From contig JAAKBF010000260.1 in NCBI GenBank assembly GCA_012656075.1, forward strand, positions 1 through 64,000: a stretch of 64,000 nt of DNA, written 5' to 3'. Shown in pieces: positions 33,356 to 45,303 of this stretch. The notes below the pieces were generated by a model. The model had not been told where the DNA came from and ran no database searches. It was given only the letters and a program-made list of their open reading frames with translations. A program made the translations under genes and the position numbers. Numbering within the stretch: the stretch's first letter is position 1; every line of letters begins with the position of its first letter. Origin of the DNA: Phytophthora hibernalis (taxonomy: Eukaryota > Oomycota > Peronosporomycetes > Peronosporales > Peronosporaceae).

Positions 33356-34419
33356 TCAAGACCGAATAGATCCACAGGGGACACAGCGGTCTGACCCGCG
33401 ACTTCCCCGTCGGACTGTTCTGGTTCCGCTAGGGCGGAAGTAAGGGAGCAGCGTTCGCATTACTAGCAAGCGAACCGTGCTCCCCGACTGCAAAAAACTC
33501 TGTCCTGGGACAAGCTCAGGCCGTTCGTAGGCGGCAGTCTCCTGGTTATCTCGTCTCTCTAGGTCGGATTGATTTTCAACACGAGTAGCGCTCTCCTCGA
33601 CTTGGGCGATACCTTGATCGTCAGAGTCCAAGTCGTTCAATAAGTCACGCATCGTCACCGCGCTAATAGTAGCAGAGTGTAAACGCGATAGACCGTCGAC
33701 ATGACCCATGCTGGTTCCCGGTTTGTGGAACAGTTTGAAGCGTAATTGCGAAAGCTCCATTGCCCATCGAGCCAATTTAACGTTATTGGTCCGATTGCTC
33801 TTGTTGAACACCCAAGTCAACGCTTTGTGATCAGTGTACAGATCAAATTCGCGCCGATCTAGATAGCACCTAAACTTGCGCGTGGCCCATACGATACCCC
33901 AACACTCAATTTCAGAGGTTCCGTCTTGCTTGTTAATCCTGTTCTTCTCTGATCCCACCAACAACTTGCTGGCGTAAGCCACCGCACACTCTCGTTTGTC
34001 CACAGTCTGCATTAGACAAGCTCCAACGGCCAAATTAGAGGAGTCTACATATAGTTTGAATCGCTTTGAAAAGTCCGGGTACACCATAATGGGGGCTCCA
34101 CAAGCTTCCTCTGCAGTTGTTTAAATGCCGCCTCACAGTCAGCGTCCCATGAAAATACTACACCTTTCATCTTCAAGCGCTCAATCGGAGCAGATATAGC
34201 AGCGTACCCTGGTATGTACCGGCGGGAGTAGCTGGTGAGACCCAGGAACGCCCTCACAGTGTGCAGATCGTGAGGTCTCCGCGCATTCATAACCGCCTTC
34301 ACTTTCTCCGTCTTCGGCAAGATCCCCGAAGGTGTGACAATATGACATAAAAACGCGACCTGGTCCCGCCCCACTTGCACTTCTTGAGTTTTAGCTTGAA
34401 GCCGGCAGCACGGAAGCAT
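33356..34419 (-). pseudogene. Gypsy-2 RT thumb and RNase H
   Basis: 34419-34087 carries the region after the RT active site (TVRAFLGLTSYSRRYIPGYA). From 34087 the RNase H frame runs openly (KLYVDSSNLAVGACLM, ECWGIVWATRKFRCYL, LYTDHKALTWVF). The two overlap in different frames, so at least one frame break lies between them. Confidence 0.85.
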
Positions 34420-35243
34420 TCCAGTACTTGCTTCGACCGCACCAGGTGCGTCGCAAAGTCCGTGCTGAAGACGACACAGTCGTCAAGGTAAACTAGGCAC
34501 GTTCTCTACTTCAAGTCTACTAGTACATTTTCCATGAGCCGTTCAAATGCGGGTACGGCGTTGCAAAGACCGAATGGCATATCAGCCACTCATATAATCC
34601 GTACTTGCAAGTGAATGCTGTTTTCTCCACACTGTATCCGCCATTGGTACGTTCCAATAGCCCGAAGCAATGTCCATTGTCGAGAACAGTTTAGCGTTCC
34701 CGAGAACGTTCAGGATGTCGTCAATGAGAGGCATTGGATAACAGTCCTTCACAGTTACCGCATTCAGTCGACGGTAGTCGATACAGAAGCGGATTCCAGC
34801 CCCGTGTTAATGATACGAAAACCCGATTCCAAGCTCCAAATACTGCTGTAGTTCCGCTTCCATCACGTCACCGACGTCTCTACAAACAAGTCCTTGAAAG
34901 AGTTCAGCAAACCTCGGAACAGTCCTCGCTGTTCTTCACTCAGCTTCGAGTCGGCAAAATCAACGTCCAATTCTTCCTTCATGACTTTTTCGATTTCAGG
35001 CATGAGGTCACTCGGTGTCCGTTTGGCACGAGCGGCCGTGCTTATCACGGAGTTGACCCATGCTGAGCCAGTCGGACAGAACTGTACCATGTACGACTCT
35101 TCGCTGTCGCTTGAGTCCGAGTTTGAGAACGCAGAATCCGGCACGACCGTAGCAACAGCCAACATAGTGCTCTTCTTGATGACGACGTCGTCGGTCGAGG
35201 CATTGCAGACCCCACTACTAACTTGCCTCCACTCACGGTGCAC
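34420..35243 (-). pseudogene. Gypsy-2 reverse transcriptase, palm region
   Basis: The fingers and palm are visible in pieces on the minus strand: FCIDYRRLNAVTVKDCYPMP and STMDIASGYWNVP between about 34800 and 34670, and the active site LVYLDDCVVFSTDF near 34500-34460. Stops and a loss near 34600 break the frame. Confidence 0.8.
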
Positions 35244-36094
35244 AAAGTACGAGCCCCTTTGACGGTGGCGTCCAGATCTGGAACTCCCTCGACCAGCACG
35301 GTCGTCTCATCCTCGACTAGTCCGACGACGTCAGTTTTGACTAGATCTTGTCCTCCCGGTCTCAGTCGAATAGTAGCACTGAGTCGTGAGAAGTGCATCT
35401 CTTCGACACGTGTGGACCCGAGTAGGCCAGTGTCTTTGAGAGTCATCTTATTCTCGTCCAAGGCGATCATGGCACGGTAATCCTTCAGAGTGTCAGTGCC
35501 TAGTATGGCTTTGACATGCAGTCTATCGACCACCACGAACGGTCTCCATTTCTCCTGCCGTCCTAGGTGCATGGGTAAATCGATCATACCTCGAATATTG
35601 ATATCATGACCCGATACACCCTTCAGACTACCAGGGTACAGACGTAGTGGCTCCTCCGAGCGACCTATGCGGCGTAGCACCCGAGCGTTCACCAGACTCG
35701 AAGTCGCTCCCGTATCAATAAGTATCTCGGAAGGCACACAGTCGATGTATCCGGCGTGTACGGCCTCGGCTCCACCTACGGATATGATTACACGTACGCC
35801 TTCAGGTTCCAGTGGGTCAAAATCACTCGCGGAGCTCTCAGCAGTAGTTCCAGGTATCTCGCGTAGTCTAGGTTTCCTCCTTGGACGTACAGTACGATCG
35901 CGTACTACACACAGGTAAGGGCCTACGTCGTCTTCGTTCTCGGATCGCGACGGGTTATCCCCGAACGCTTCTGTTCGAGGCGAGAACAGTGACGTACAGT
36001 CGAACGTCACCTGCTTGCTTCGAGGTTTCGATCGACGAGGTTTCGAGTCCGGCCGACGATCAGCGGCAACTCGGGAACGTCTCTTGGACTTCAC
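35045..36094 (-). pseudogene. Gypsy-2 aspartic protease region
   Basis: An open frame of 349 residues has the retropepsin site ILIDTGATSSLVNARVL near 35730-35680 and the later conserved block AILGTDTLKDYRAMI near 35500. A basic, Ser/Arg-rich N-terminal part precedes it. The catalytic triad DTG is intact. Confidence 0.85.
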
Positions 36095-36180
36095 GTCCTC
36101 ATCTAGAAGATGATATACGCGTTAAGCGTGGAGTACGGCAAGACGCAGCCGGCGCGCAGTTAGCTGACTGGCGAGTCGGT

Positions 36181-38005
36181 TTACAGTTTCCAGGGCCCGT
36201 GCTTGGAGTGGCTCTTCTCCCAACAGTACTGAATTACCAGGGGTAGAAGTAGGAGCGAAAGTATTTCCTTTTCATCTTGTAGAACCAGTTCGTAGGCTAC
36301 TTTGCGCACCAGAGTTCGCAAGTACGGCAGCAACAACTTCAGGTCTAAATTGCTCTTCTTTCGCAGTTCGAGCTCTTCAGTGACCTCAACGTGGCTCAAG
36401 GCCACGCCAATGTTCTCTTCGACGTTCGCGCCGTTTACTATCACAGTTGGCTGGGGCTCCTTCCGAGCACATCTCCGGCCGATCTCGGTCAGAACGGAGT
36501 CTCCTCCACCTCCAACATCGCGGTGGTCACAGCGCCTATTCTCGCAACAGCGTTCTCACGGGGTCGAGACTCACGGAAATCCCGGTTGGCCCGCTTCGTT
36601 CTTCAGACGCCGCAAGTGTACGGCGGTACCAGCCCAGCCAGTATTCAGGTGTCGACAGCTTCCCAGGGGACGACTCCTCGTTTAGAGCCAGCGCCTCTTT
36701 AGGGATCTTCAACAGCACACTGAGTTCGTCGAGCGTAGGCTCGCGCTGTTTAGCGGTGCTCACGGCCATTCGCTTCTTCAATTCGACTTCGTCCAGAGGA
36801 AAGTCGTTCCTCGAGCTCCTTCTCATATTCTTCTTTCTCGCCGACTGCCGTAGTCGACGAGGCGTTTCCCAACACATCGAGTTCTTCGGACGTGAAGACT
36901 CGAGCGTGAGTGGGCGCGTCTTTCCTTTGACGGGCCCCGGGTCGTCTAGTTCGACCGTACCCGTCTCGGAGAGAGTTGGTGCTTTGACCGCCTTCGCGTT
37001 CGTGGAGGCGACTAACCGTTCCGCCGCTATCATCTCCACATCGGCACTCTGGGTTTCGAGAGCGTGGCTTGTTCCTTTCGTGAGCCCGGAGGGTCCTCCT
37101 CCATCATTGGGCTTGGCTTGGGGCGCTCTAGCTAGCACCTCCTCGACTGCAATCAGAGGTAACACTATCTTCGGTCACCGTTTCTTCAGGTTCTACTTCC
37201 ACGCTCACGGCTACAAATAAGGCTTCGCGACTAGTATCCTCGCCCTGGGCTCGGTCCTTCAATACTTCTTGAGCCAACTCCCTGAGTTGCTCGGATAGAC
37301 ATTATCATTTGGTGCAACCGTTGGTACCGAAGCCTCTTCAACGGCTGCATGGTACGCAACTTCACCGTCTGCCGCGTCGTAAGGCACGCTGACAGCTTCA
37401 TCCAACGTCGATTCCTCGACTTGCGTTAAGTCCCCACATACCACAGCAGGTACCGGAGACACTCCAACGGTTGTATTGTTCACAACCGCGCACACATCCG
37501 CTTCAAAAGGCTCACGGACTGCTTCGTTTCCACATACATGACCCACGCTGGAGTTCACGTCTTTCGACGTCGACACTTCGACTCGTGCTTCACCTCCCTG
37601 TACTATAGAAGGTACTGGAGGCGTTTCAGTACATGTAGCTGCTTCACTAGCAACTTTGCAAGTTGCAGCTTCACAAGGCAGGCTAGCAGCATCAAAACCA
37701 AATACAGAACCCACAATAGGGCTCACGACATCCGACCTCGACACCTCGACTCCGTCTTCCTTTCTTGGCGCCGCCAAATGGTTTTCACTTCCCCATGCAG
37801 CTCTCCATTCAAAATTAGGTCCCATCGGACCTCCAACAATCGGCGCAGGCGCCTCATACCTTACAAATTCCATCCGTTCATTTCCTGCCGGAACGGTATA
37901 CGCCGTCCCAACAGGTTCTGGAACCCACACACTCTCGCTACTCACTTGATTCACGAACTGAGGCGGATTCCACTCAGTGCCGTCACTTAGACAAGAGGAA
38001 GGCAT
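36181..38005 (-). other. Gypsy-2 non-canonical region between gag and protease
   Basis: About 1.8 kb of mostly open minus-strand frames lie between the zinc knuckle and the protease, a place where most Gypsy elements have almost nothing. The predicted sequence is rich in Val, Glu, Ala and Ser with repeated VPSIVQGGEARVEVS / VPAVVCGDLTQVEES-type lines (37600-37400). A basic part (TPRRLRQSARKKNMRRSSR) and a leucine-rich helix (LDLKLLLPYLRTLVRKVAY) follow. I know no function for it. Confidence 0.5.
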
Positions 38006-38304
38006 GGCACGCTCTTCCCCTCCCTCCTGCCCTCATCATTGCTGTGACGGAGCCTGTCCTTGAGCCAAAGGAAGCGCCGCTTTCCCTTGCGCGATTAGGC
38101 ACTTCACGGTAAACAGCACTGGGCACTGATTCGCGTGGTGTTCTAAACTTTGGCACAGGTAGCACTCTCAACCCTGCCGACTTGGTCTAGGAGAGTTGGG
38201 TTGCTGGGGGACACACCCACTGTTCCGTTCTTGATATTCCGGCGCGGCGCCGTACACTCAATCTGGAAGTGAACCTTTAATTTGCAATTTTGGCAAAACG
38301 CGAA

Positions 38305-40183
38305 CTAGCGTTTACAGTCGTTACGGCCATGCCCCAGAGTATGGCACCGACCGCAAATCATTACGCCTTCTTGAGAGTACATGTCCGGACCTTGGCGAAT
38401 GCCGTAAAACTGACCCGAGCCTGAGCCACCGTTCCCACGCACTTGCTGAGGAGGGTTGGGAGTCGGTGGTGCTTCATACGCGGCCGCCACAAACGAGCTC
38501 CGACGCTGACCACCGGGTGACCTCGGAGACTGAACCATCTGAGGTGGTTGTTGCAGTTGTCGCTGTTGTAGTAACAGATTCTGAGTCTGCTGCATCATTG
38601 TCATCATTTGCGACATCAAGGCATTGTCCGTTGTAGACTTATTGGCACTGTCGTCTGCGAAGTCAGCGTCGTCCTCCACAGGCAAGTGCATATTTTTGTT
38701 CAATAGCACTGCTATAGCTTGAGAGATCGAGTTAACCGTGGTCGTCGTCAGAGCCTTCCTTCATTCTCGGTTACGCAAACCAGAGAGGAAATACTGGTAG
38801 CGCATCTGAGAGTCGTAGCATTGAGCCGCGGCACAGAGGTTTGAAATCATGCCCCCAGACCTCGGCAGACATACCGCGAGGACGCTTCGTCGTCTTCAAC
38901 CGTTCGATCATCAGTACCGGTGTTTGACACACAAACTGGTTATGAAATCGAGTTTTCAAAGTTTCAAAGTCCTCAATGCGAGAGTACATCTACCATTCTT
39001 CGCCAGTCTTGCCCTTGAGGCATTCGTGGAAGGCGTTAATACGCAACGAATCGGGCAACCCGTACGTCGCTTGCTCAAATACTATCCAGAACGACCGATC
39101 CTTCTCAATCGTGGACTTGTCGGAGTAGAACGGTTGCAGCATCTTCACCACATTCTTGATGTGCGACGGCATACCGCCGAATTACTGAAGTGGAGCCGTA
39201 GTTTTCCGACCTGTAGCATTGCCGTATGCTCCTGGCTAGGCGTAGCGTTGCCGTACGCCCCTTGACCAAACGTGCCAGTTTTTGGTAGGACATGTTGGAT
39301 CTTCATCCGTTCTGAAGACACAGCCGGCTGGTTTGCCGGAGTCATAGGTTGGCCTTGGTTCACATTCGCAGAGGCGTTCCAGTTCGCCTGATAGTTCGCA
39401 CCGGTAGGCGAGTACTCAGACCCAGCGCTACCCGGTCGAGGCGTGGCTTGGAAGAATACGTTCGGGAATCCAAGTCCCTGAGCGTTAGGTACGTCCGCAA
39501 TAGCGTAGCCCCCGTACGAGGCGATGGCTGTCATCGGTCTTCGGAGTAGTTGACCAGTAGGTCATCGGCGTCTGGTACCCGCCACATTGATTGTATCCAG
39601 GTACAGATGGTAGCGTTCTAGGCTGATTCCAGCCACCAGCTTGTTGTATAGGTCCTCCTTGTGGTATTCCCGCTTGCTGCGCTCCATATCCACTGTTCTC
39701 GAATGAAACATTCATAGTAGTTGGCTGAGGCCCAGTCGGAGCCCCAGCTTGTAGATGTCCTCCCCTCCTGGCACTTGAGGTTGAGACACCATTCCGGTCA
39801 TTACACCCACTGGTACACTTGGTCCTTGTGAAGCGTTCGCTTGCTGCGAAGGGGCTCCTGTATTTGTAGGAACTGTACTCGTCGTTGCCACATTCGTGGT
39901 CTGAGCTGGTAGAGCAGCACCCGTTCCCCTCCAGCTTCGAGCCGTCACCGCTTGTTGCACCACGTTCCTCACCGTATTCAATCCCGTCACCGTTGTCAGG
40001 TCTGGTCGCAACGGGTTTGTCAAAGGCGCACTCGGAGCGGCCGCCGTACCCGTATCCGTAGGGGTAGCAGGTGGTGTACTCGGAGTCGTGCTCGTCGGCT
40101 AAATGTGAAACTAACATGCAAACGCAATGATCGGCTTGATCGTCGACCTCGACTTGTAGAGGTGACAGCCCTTCTAACTCCAT
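38305..40183 (-). pseudogene. Gypsy-2 gag with zinc knuckle
   Basis: From 40183 the sequence gives a long low-complexity N-terminal part rich in Gly, Gln, Asn and Pro. Next comes a retrotransposon gag domain (RINAFHECLKGKTGEEW, DFETLKTRFHNQFV) at about 39020-38850. The zinc knuckle CGRCHTLGHGRNDC (CX2CX4HX4C) lies near 38355-38314. At least four frame breaks occur. Confidence 0.82.
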
Positions 40184-40483
40184 CAGCAGGCGTCCTCAGC
40201 GGCGGCGGTCCCGAAAGACACACCCCACCAACGTTACACTGCTATCCGTAGTTATGAGGGTCCTGCCACCCGTCCTTAGATGTCGTCTCGCCGGGAACAC
40301 TGCGCGCGTTACGCCTCGCCAGGCACGTCTTCTCACCTGCAAGGTACTTTGGAATGGGCAACAATGAACCTCGGAGGTCCACTGTTTCAGCAGATCCATT
40401 GCGTGACTGGGGCACGGTCGCTCGTCGCAGGGTCCTACCCGCCAAGGGCTGGCACGCGACCCGTATGCCCCGCATCGGGACAC
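40099..40483 (-). repeat. 385-bp repeat shared with 28978-29362
   Basis: The two copies are identical apart from a few bases near one end. They cover the leader and first gag codons of the second Gypsy family and stop abruptly on both sides. Confidence 0.9.
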
Positions 40484-40677
40484 CATCTGCGGTCTCATTT
40501 TGGGGTCGTTCGAGCCTCACGCCCGTGTACCGAGGTCTTAAAGGCATGTTATACTCGACCAAACGGCTCCATATTGAGAAAGCGACCTCGAACTCGTCGT
40601 TACTCTCTTCCGTACTGTTTTTCCGCAGATAGAGAGGAAGACATGCAGCTAGGTGCTTAGCATTTTGCATCTTGCTT

Positions 40678-41149
40678 GAAAAGAAAACAGGAGTGTTTTG
40701 CAAACGATGAAAATGTCTTTTTCTGTTTGGTGAAAAACTTGCCTCGTCCAATCTTATAATCATTTGCACCTTGCTTGAAAATTTTTGCGTGTATTAAAAT
40801 ACATGTATCGGAATCGTGTTGATTTTGGGGAGCCGGTGTTGATGCGTTCCTTGGTGCAGCGTTGTGTCAATTTGTTTCAATTTATTAAAATAAATTGGCA
40901 CAACGCTTATTTATTAAATTATATTGAAATTTATTAAAATAAATTGGCACAACGATGCACCTAGGAACACATCAACACCGGCTCATAATCAACACGATTC
41001 CGATCGTGTTGGCGTGTTTATACATCCAGTGGGATGATCCCAGTGAAACCGATAGAGATACTGTACACAATTTGGATCGGAAAGCAACGAACATTCCTCC
41101 GTATCTAAGAGATTGGCAGTTGCAATGGTCGTAGCGAGAAACTCCTGTT
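40678..41149 (-). repeat. 3' LTR of the Copia element
   Basis: About 472 bp matching 45304-46121 apart from the insertion there. It contains the fold-back at 40808-41003 and ends where the RNase H remnant begins. Confidence 0.82.
40808..41003. repeat. Fold-back inverted repeat within the Copia LTR
   Basis: The sequence from TCGGAATCGTGTTGAT pairs with the complement ending ATCAACACGATTCCGA. The arms are about 70 bp, around an AT-rich centre with repeated AAATTGGCACAACG. The other LTR has the same structure at 45755-45975. Confidence 0.85.
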
Positions 41150-43800
41150 AAAGCGTGTCCAGTCACCGACCGGCTCGTTTCAGGACACCCTGCGTGATCT
41201 GCTTTTGCAAACGCATCGTTAAACATATTATCCACCGCCTTGTACCGATACACCAACCCTAGATGCTTCGTACCGCTCAGATAAACAGATTACTCGTTGT
41301 GCTTGACGATAATTTTCCTTTGTGTACGCGCTTCCGTATCGTTCAAGTGTTCGCACTACGTTAGCCAAATCAGGTCGCGTACAGTGCACCAAATATTGTA
41401 GAGAGCCCACCATTTCACGGAAAGGAGATCAGGATCATTAATCGATTTGCTGTTCTTTTCGACACGGAGGGTCGATTCATTATGCTTTTGTGGAGATCGA
41501 ACTGATTTCGCCTCGGACAATCCAAACTTCTCCAGCATTCGCTCGATCTAAGCAGTCTGGGAGATACACAAAACCTCACATGGCTTGTAGTTGATTTCCA
41601 TTTTCAATAGATGCTTGACTCGACCAAGATCCTTCAGCTGGAACTTCTAGCCAAGTGCTTCAACTACAATGGCAATATCTCTTGAGTCCGCAGCAATCAA
41701 AATATCATCAACATAAACCGTGACAAAGATGTTGTTGTGCTCTCCCACTTTCCAATACACTCCTGCATCAAAAGTGTATTTCTTGAATCCGATCGCAATC
41801 AGGTGTTTGTTCAGTATGTTGTTCCAGATACGAGAAGCCTGCTTTAGGCCATAAAGCCCTTTCATCAGTCGACAAACTCTACCAGAGCCATCGCCATAAC
41901 CCTCAGGTTGCTCCATGAAAATCTCAACATCGACTAGCACACCATTCAAGAAAGCCATTACAAAATCAACGTGACGACATTCCAAGCCTAGCAAGAGTTG
42001 ACCTACACAAGGTCTACTTACAGTAGAGGTAGTCGTTCGAACAGTTCTCCCACTTGCTATATTACCCAGACGTGTCGTCGCCGTCGTATCACCCCCACTA
42101 GTTGCTGCGGTTGTATCATCAATTTCATTGTTTCGGCCATTGTTTCGGCCATTGCGACGAACAGTGACATCGCCTCCATTACTTGAGCTCTACTCCCACT
42201 GAAGTCGCTGTCACTGCTCCCACTACTATCCTCATCGCTGCTGGTATCCTCTTCATCGTCAATAAATTGCTCCGTCATACCATCGTCAGTGTCGTAGAAC
42301 GTTTCGCCGTCCTCGTCATCAATTTCCATAGGCTCGGCATCATTACCAGAAACATTGATTGCGTCCTCGGACGTTTCGCCTTGATCCTGCAGTGGTAGAT
42401 TTATATGACTCACCGGCAACGAAACAAAATCGATGTTCTCTGGCAATTCAATTGCCTTCCCAAAGTACTTGTTGTCAATACGATTGTGCACATACTTGGG
42501 GTCTGCAGTCAAATCTTCATGAAACACGACATCACGTCGCTCGACTAGCTTCCCTGTTCACAAATCAAGTAAACGATAGCCTAGCGAAGTATTCGCATAT
42601 CCGAGAAATAATCCAGGATTCGCTCGCATGTCGAGTTTGCTACTACGTTTCTTCTTCAGAATATGATTAAAAAATATACACATCCACAAACATGCAGATC
42701 GTCCACTTGCGGATTAGAACCATTAATCTTTTCGTACGGAGTCAAGCCGTTTAAAGCTTTCGTAGCGCTCATATTATCCACTTCTACCACATAACCGAGT
42801 ACCTCTCCCCACAGGCATGGCGGAAGCCCAGCAGCTTCATTGATTACCCGCACCTTGTTCATTAGGCTTCCATTTAGCTTCTCCACCAGACGATTTTCCT
42901 CAGGCGTGTAACCATTGGTTGTCAAAATCTTGCCCTTCTTCGTCATGAAGCCAGTCAGATTTTCGTTCACAAATTTTTTCCTTGGTCACAGGAGAACAAT
43001 TTGACCTCAAATCTTTCTTCAGCTGCAATATCAAGTTAATGACATTGTCGGATGCTTCACTCTTCTCCTTGAGTAAGAAGCACCACTTGAAACGAGAAGC
43101 TTCGTCTTGCACGAGCTGAAAGTAGATATTACCTCCAGGTGTTAGTACACCAACGTGGCAAACATCCGACATCAGTCGCGCACAATTTTGTTTCTGACGC
43201 TTTCCCTGTTGACGTTTATAAGGCTTACGTTTCTGTTTAGCACGCTAACAAGCAATGCAACGAAATGGTGTCTTAAAGTCGTTCAACGTTAGCTTCTCCA
43301 TCCAATCGACCATCTCCAATTCAATCATCCTTTTCATTGCTTCCACGTTCTGGTGTGCAAAACGCATGTGCAACAGCATCTATTTGTCAATTTTCGGAGT
43401 AGCAGTCAAAGTGCACACCGGATTATCCGAATTAACAGGTGCTATGTCTAACCAGTAGTGGCCATTCCGCTTCTTAAACACTAGTTGTACCCCAGGGTAA
43501 TTTGTGTTCGTGAAGTAAATAACGCGTTCTTCCGGACTCGATGCAGGTGGAGTCAATGGATCCCAACCATATAGCGAATAGCGAGTTTCTTCAAGAACAA
43601 TATTATCATCATTTGGATCCAGGCCATTACTTGTACGAATGCGAACTCGACCAATTCCGTCCGATGTAGATCTGTCTCCTTGCCAATCATGAAAATATTC
43701 CGTTTCTTCCCTAAAACCATCTACGAATAATGACCCACTCGTACACACATGTACAATAGTTCCAGGGTCCAACATCCACTCTTGTGTTAGTCGATCTGAC
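41150..43800 (-). pseudogene. Copia pol: protease, integrase, RT, RNase H
   Basis: The protease site reads WMLDPGT where Copia elements have D-S-G-A/T, so it is altered (about 43775). Integrase has a zinc-binding part (LLHMRFAHQ, then FRCIAC followed by an in-frame TAG near 43246), the core DVCHVGVLTPGG near 43150 and YTPEENRLVEKLNGSLM near 42880. A highly acidic linker (42527-42200) leads to the reverse transcriptase, of which only the second half remains, with VTVYVDDILIA near 41710. RNase H (PETSRSVTGHAL) ends at the LTR near 41165. Confidence 0.85.
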
Positions 43801-43959
43801 GAACAAACCAATATTTCCGTGGTTTTAGTGTCTTGAGTTGAACGAACCATGCCAATTCCACCTGGATTTTTCGTCCCCCGTCCAAAAAAACCAACCGACT
43901 TTGCATCCTTTTTCGACTTACCCTTCTTGTTTTTCGCCAGCTGCTGTATCATCGTCACT

Positions 43960-44849
43960 GTCTTAGTCCTGTTGTTTCGACTTCTTCTTCTGCTCGGCCT
44001 TCCACAGCCTGCAATCAGCTCTCAGATGCCCATGTTTCTCACAGACCAACACTCTCGTGTCTCTTTGACTTTCTTTCCTGCACCAACTTTCTTCAGCTTC
44101 TTGTCTTCCATGGTCCCTTACCCTTCCTCTTTTCATGAAGCCAATTTGCTTGCCTCCTTCTACCTTTTCTCTTTTTGCTTGTTGCGCTCTTCGTCGGCCT
44201 TATCCATTTCGGCTTCACCACGAAGACTATTATGCACTTGATTAAGAGTAGGTTCCTGGTCATCACGATTAAACATTCGCACCACATTTCTGTGCGTGGT
44301 TTCCACTCCAGCCAAAATGATATTCGCCGTATCTTCGTCTGAGATAATCGTGTTCATATTCTCCAACTGGCGGCGATGAGCTTCTAGGTCTTCTAAGTAT
44401 TTATCCATACCCATACCCTTTTCAAATCCCGCGCCGTACAACTTGGCCCGAATTCAAATTGCGGTGGCAAAATCGCGCTTTGTCTTGTCCCTTTCAAAAG
44501 CAGTCCACATTTCGCATCACGCGCAGCATTGTGCAGACTTTCTTGGCATCTTTCGGAAGCAAGCCGTACAACATGCAATCACGAGCAAACAGATTTCGTT
44601 CTTCGAAAAATCGATTTAACTCAGCATCTTGTGCGTCTGGACCTTCCGTACCAACCACTACATCCCAACAATCTCATTGCCGCAAATACAAATCAAAGCG
44701 AGCCCTGTACAAGTCAAATCCCCGTCCTTATTAAACTTGGGAACTTTAACCGCACCGGGCACCTTCCGCACGCCGGGCACTTGTTGTGGCTGTTCGTGCT
44801 GTTGTTGCCGCTGACCAGCATTTACTCGCGACGGCACAGTTCCAAACAT
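43960..44849 (-). pseudogene. Copia gag with altered zinc knuckle
   Basis: Gag starts at ATG 44849 (MFGTVPSRVNAGQ) and is broken several times. The UBN2-like helical region lies about 44580-44240 (DKYLEDLEAHRRQLENMNT, SDEDTANIILAGVE). The knuckle near 44055-44010 reads VLVCEKHGHLRADC, so the first Cys of CX2CX4HX4C is replaced by Val. Confidence 0.75.
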
Positions 44850-45303
44850 CCTTCTTCGTGATTATTTCTCTGATTCAATCAAAAGCCCCTTGGGCTCATA
44901 ACCTACGAGATACTCGTCGTGATCTCGTAGCACTGATTCTTAATGAACCAGATTAGACGGACGTCTAAGTGTTCTTACCAATGAAAACAATAACCAAAAA
45001 GCACTGCGAGCTCCAAGTGAAAAGGAAATATGGTTGATGTTGTTTTAGTGTTGTTGTAGGGGAAAGCTTCTCGAGCAATAACCCCCCCGCGGAACTATCC
45101 TGACTACACTGGGCGCGGCCAATAGGACTCTGCACGCATGCAAAGGATAATCCTAGAAATGTCTCGGATCTCTTTCTTGGAAGTCCTTTATACTGGTAGT
45201 CTAGTCCTCAACCACCACTCGCCACGCAGGTCATTTAACACCGTATATGTCACCAATGTTGCAGCAACCGAAGTGACTTACTGACCGCAGCCTTATTCTC
45301 GTA

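Larger units (their letters stand above)
31650..40483 (-). mobile_element. Second Gypsy (chromodomain) retrotransposon, degenerate
   Basis: On the minus strand, the order is leader, gag with zinc knuckle, a long extra region, protease, reverse transcriptase, RNase H, integrase and chromodomain. I could not find paired LTRs. The 5' side is cut at the Copia LTR (40678) and the 3' side fades after the chromodomain. Frame breaks occur in every part. Its 5' end repeats at 28978-29362. Confidence 0.85.

Noticed and set aside
35223..37990. Long plus-strand frames (up to 257 aa) across the second Gypsy element
   Set aside because: The minus strand carries the recognisable protease and neighbouring coding regions; the plus-strand frames are shadows.
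28978..40483. The 385-bp repeat as the two LTRs of Gypsy-2
   Set aside because: The repeat contains the beginning of gag rather than LTR ends, and lacks TG...CA limits and target duplications. It reflects two copies of the same internal region.
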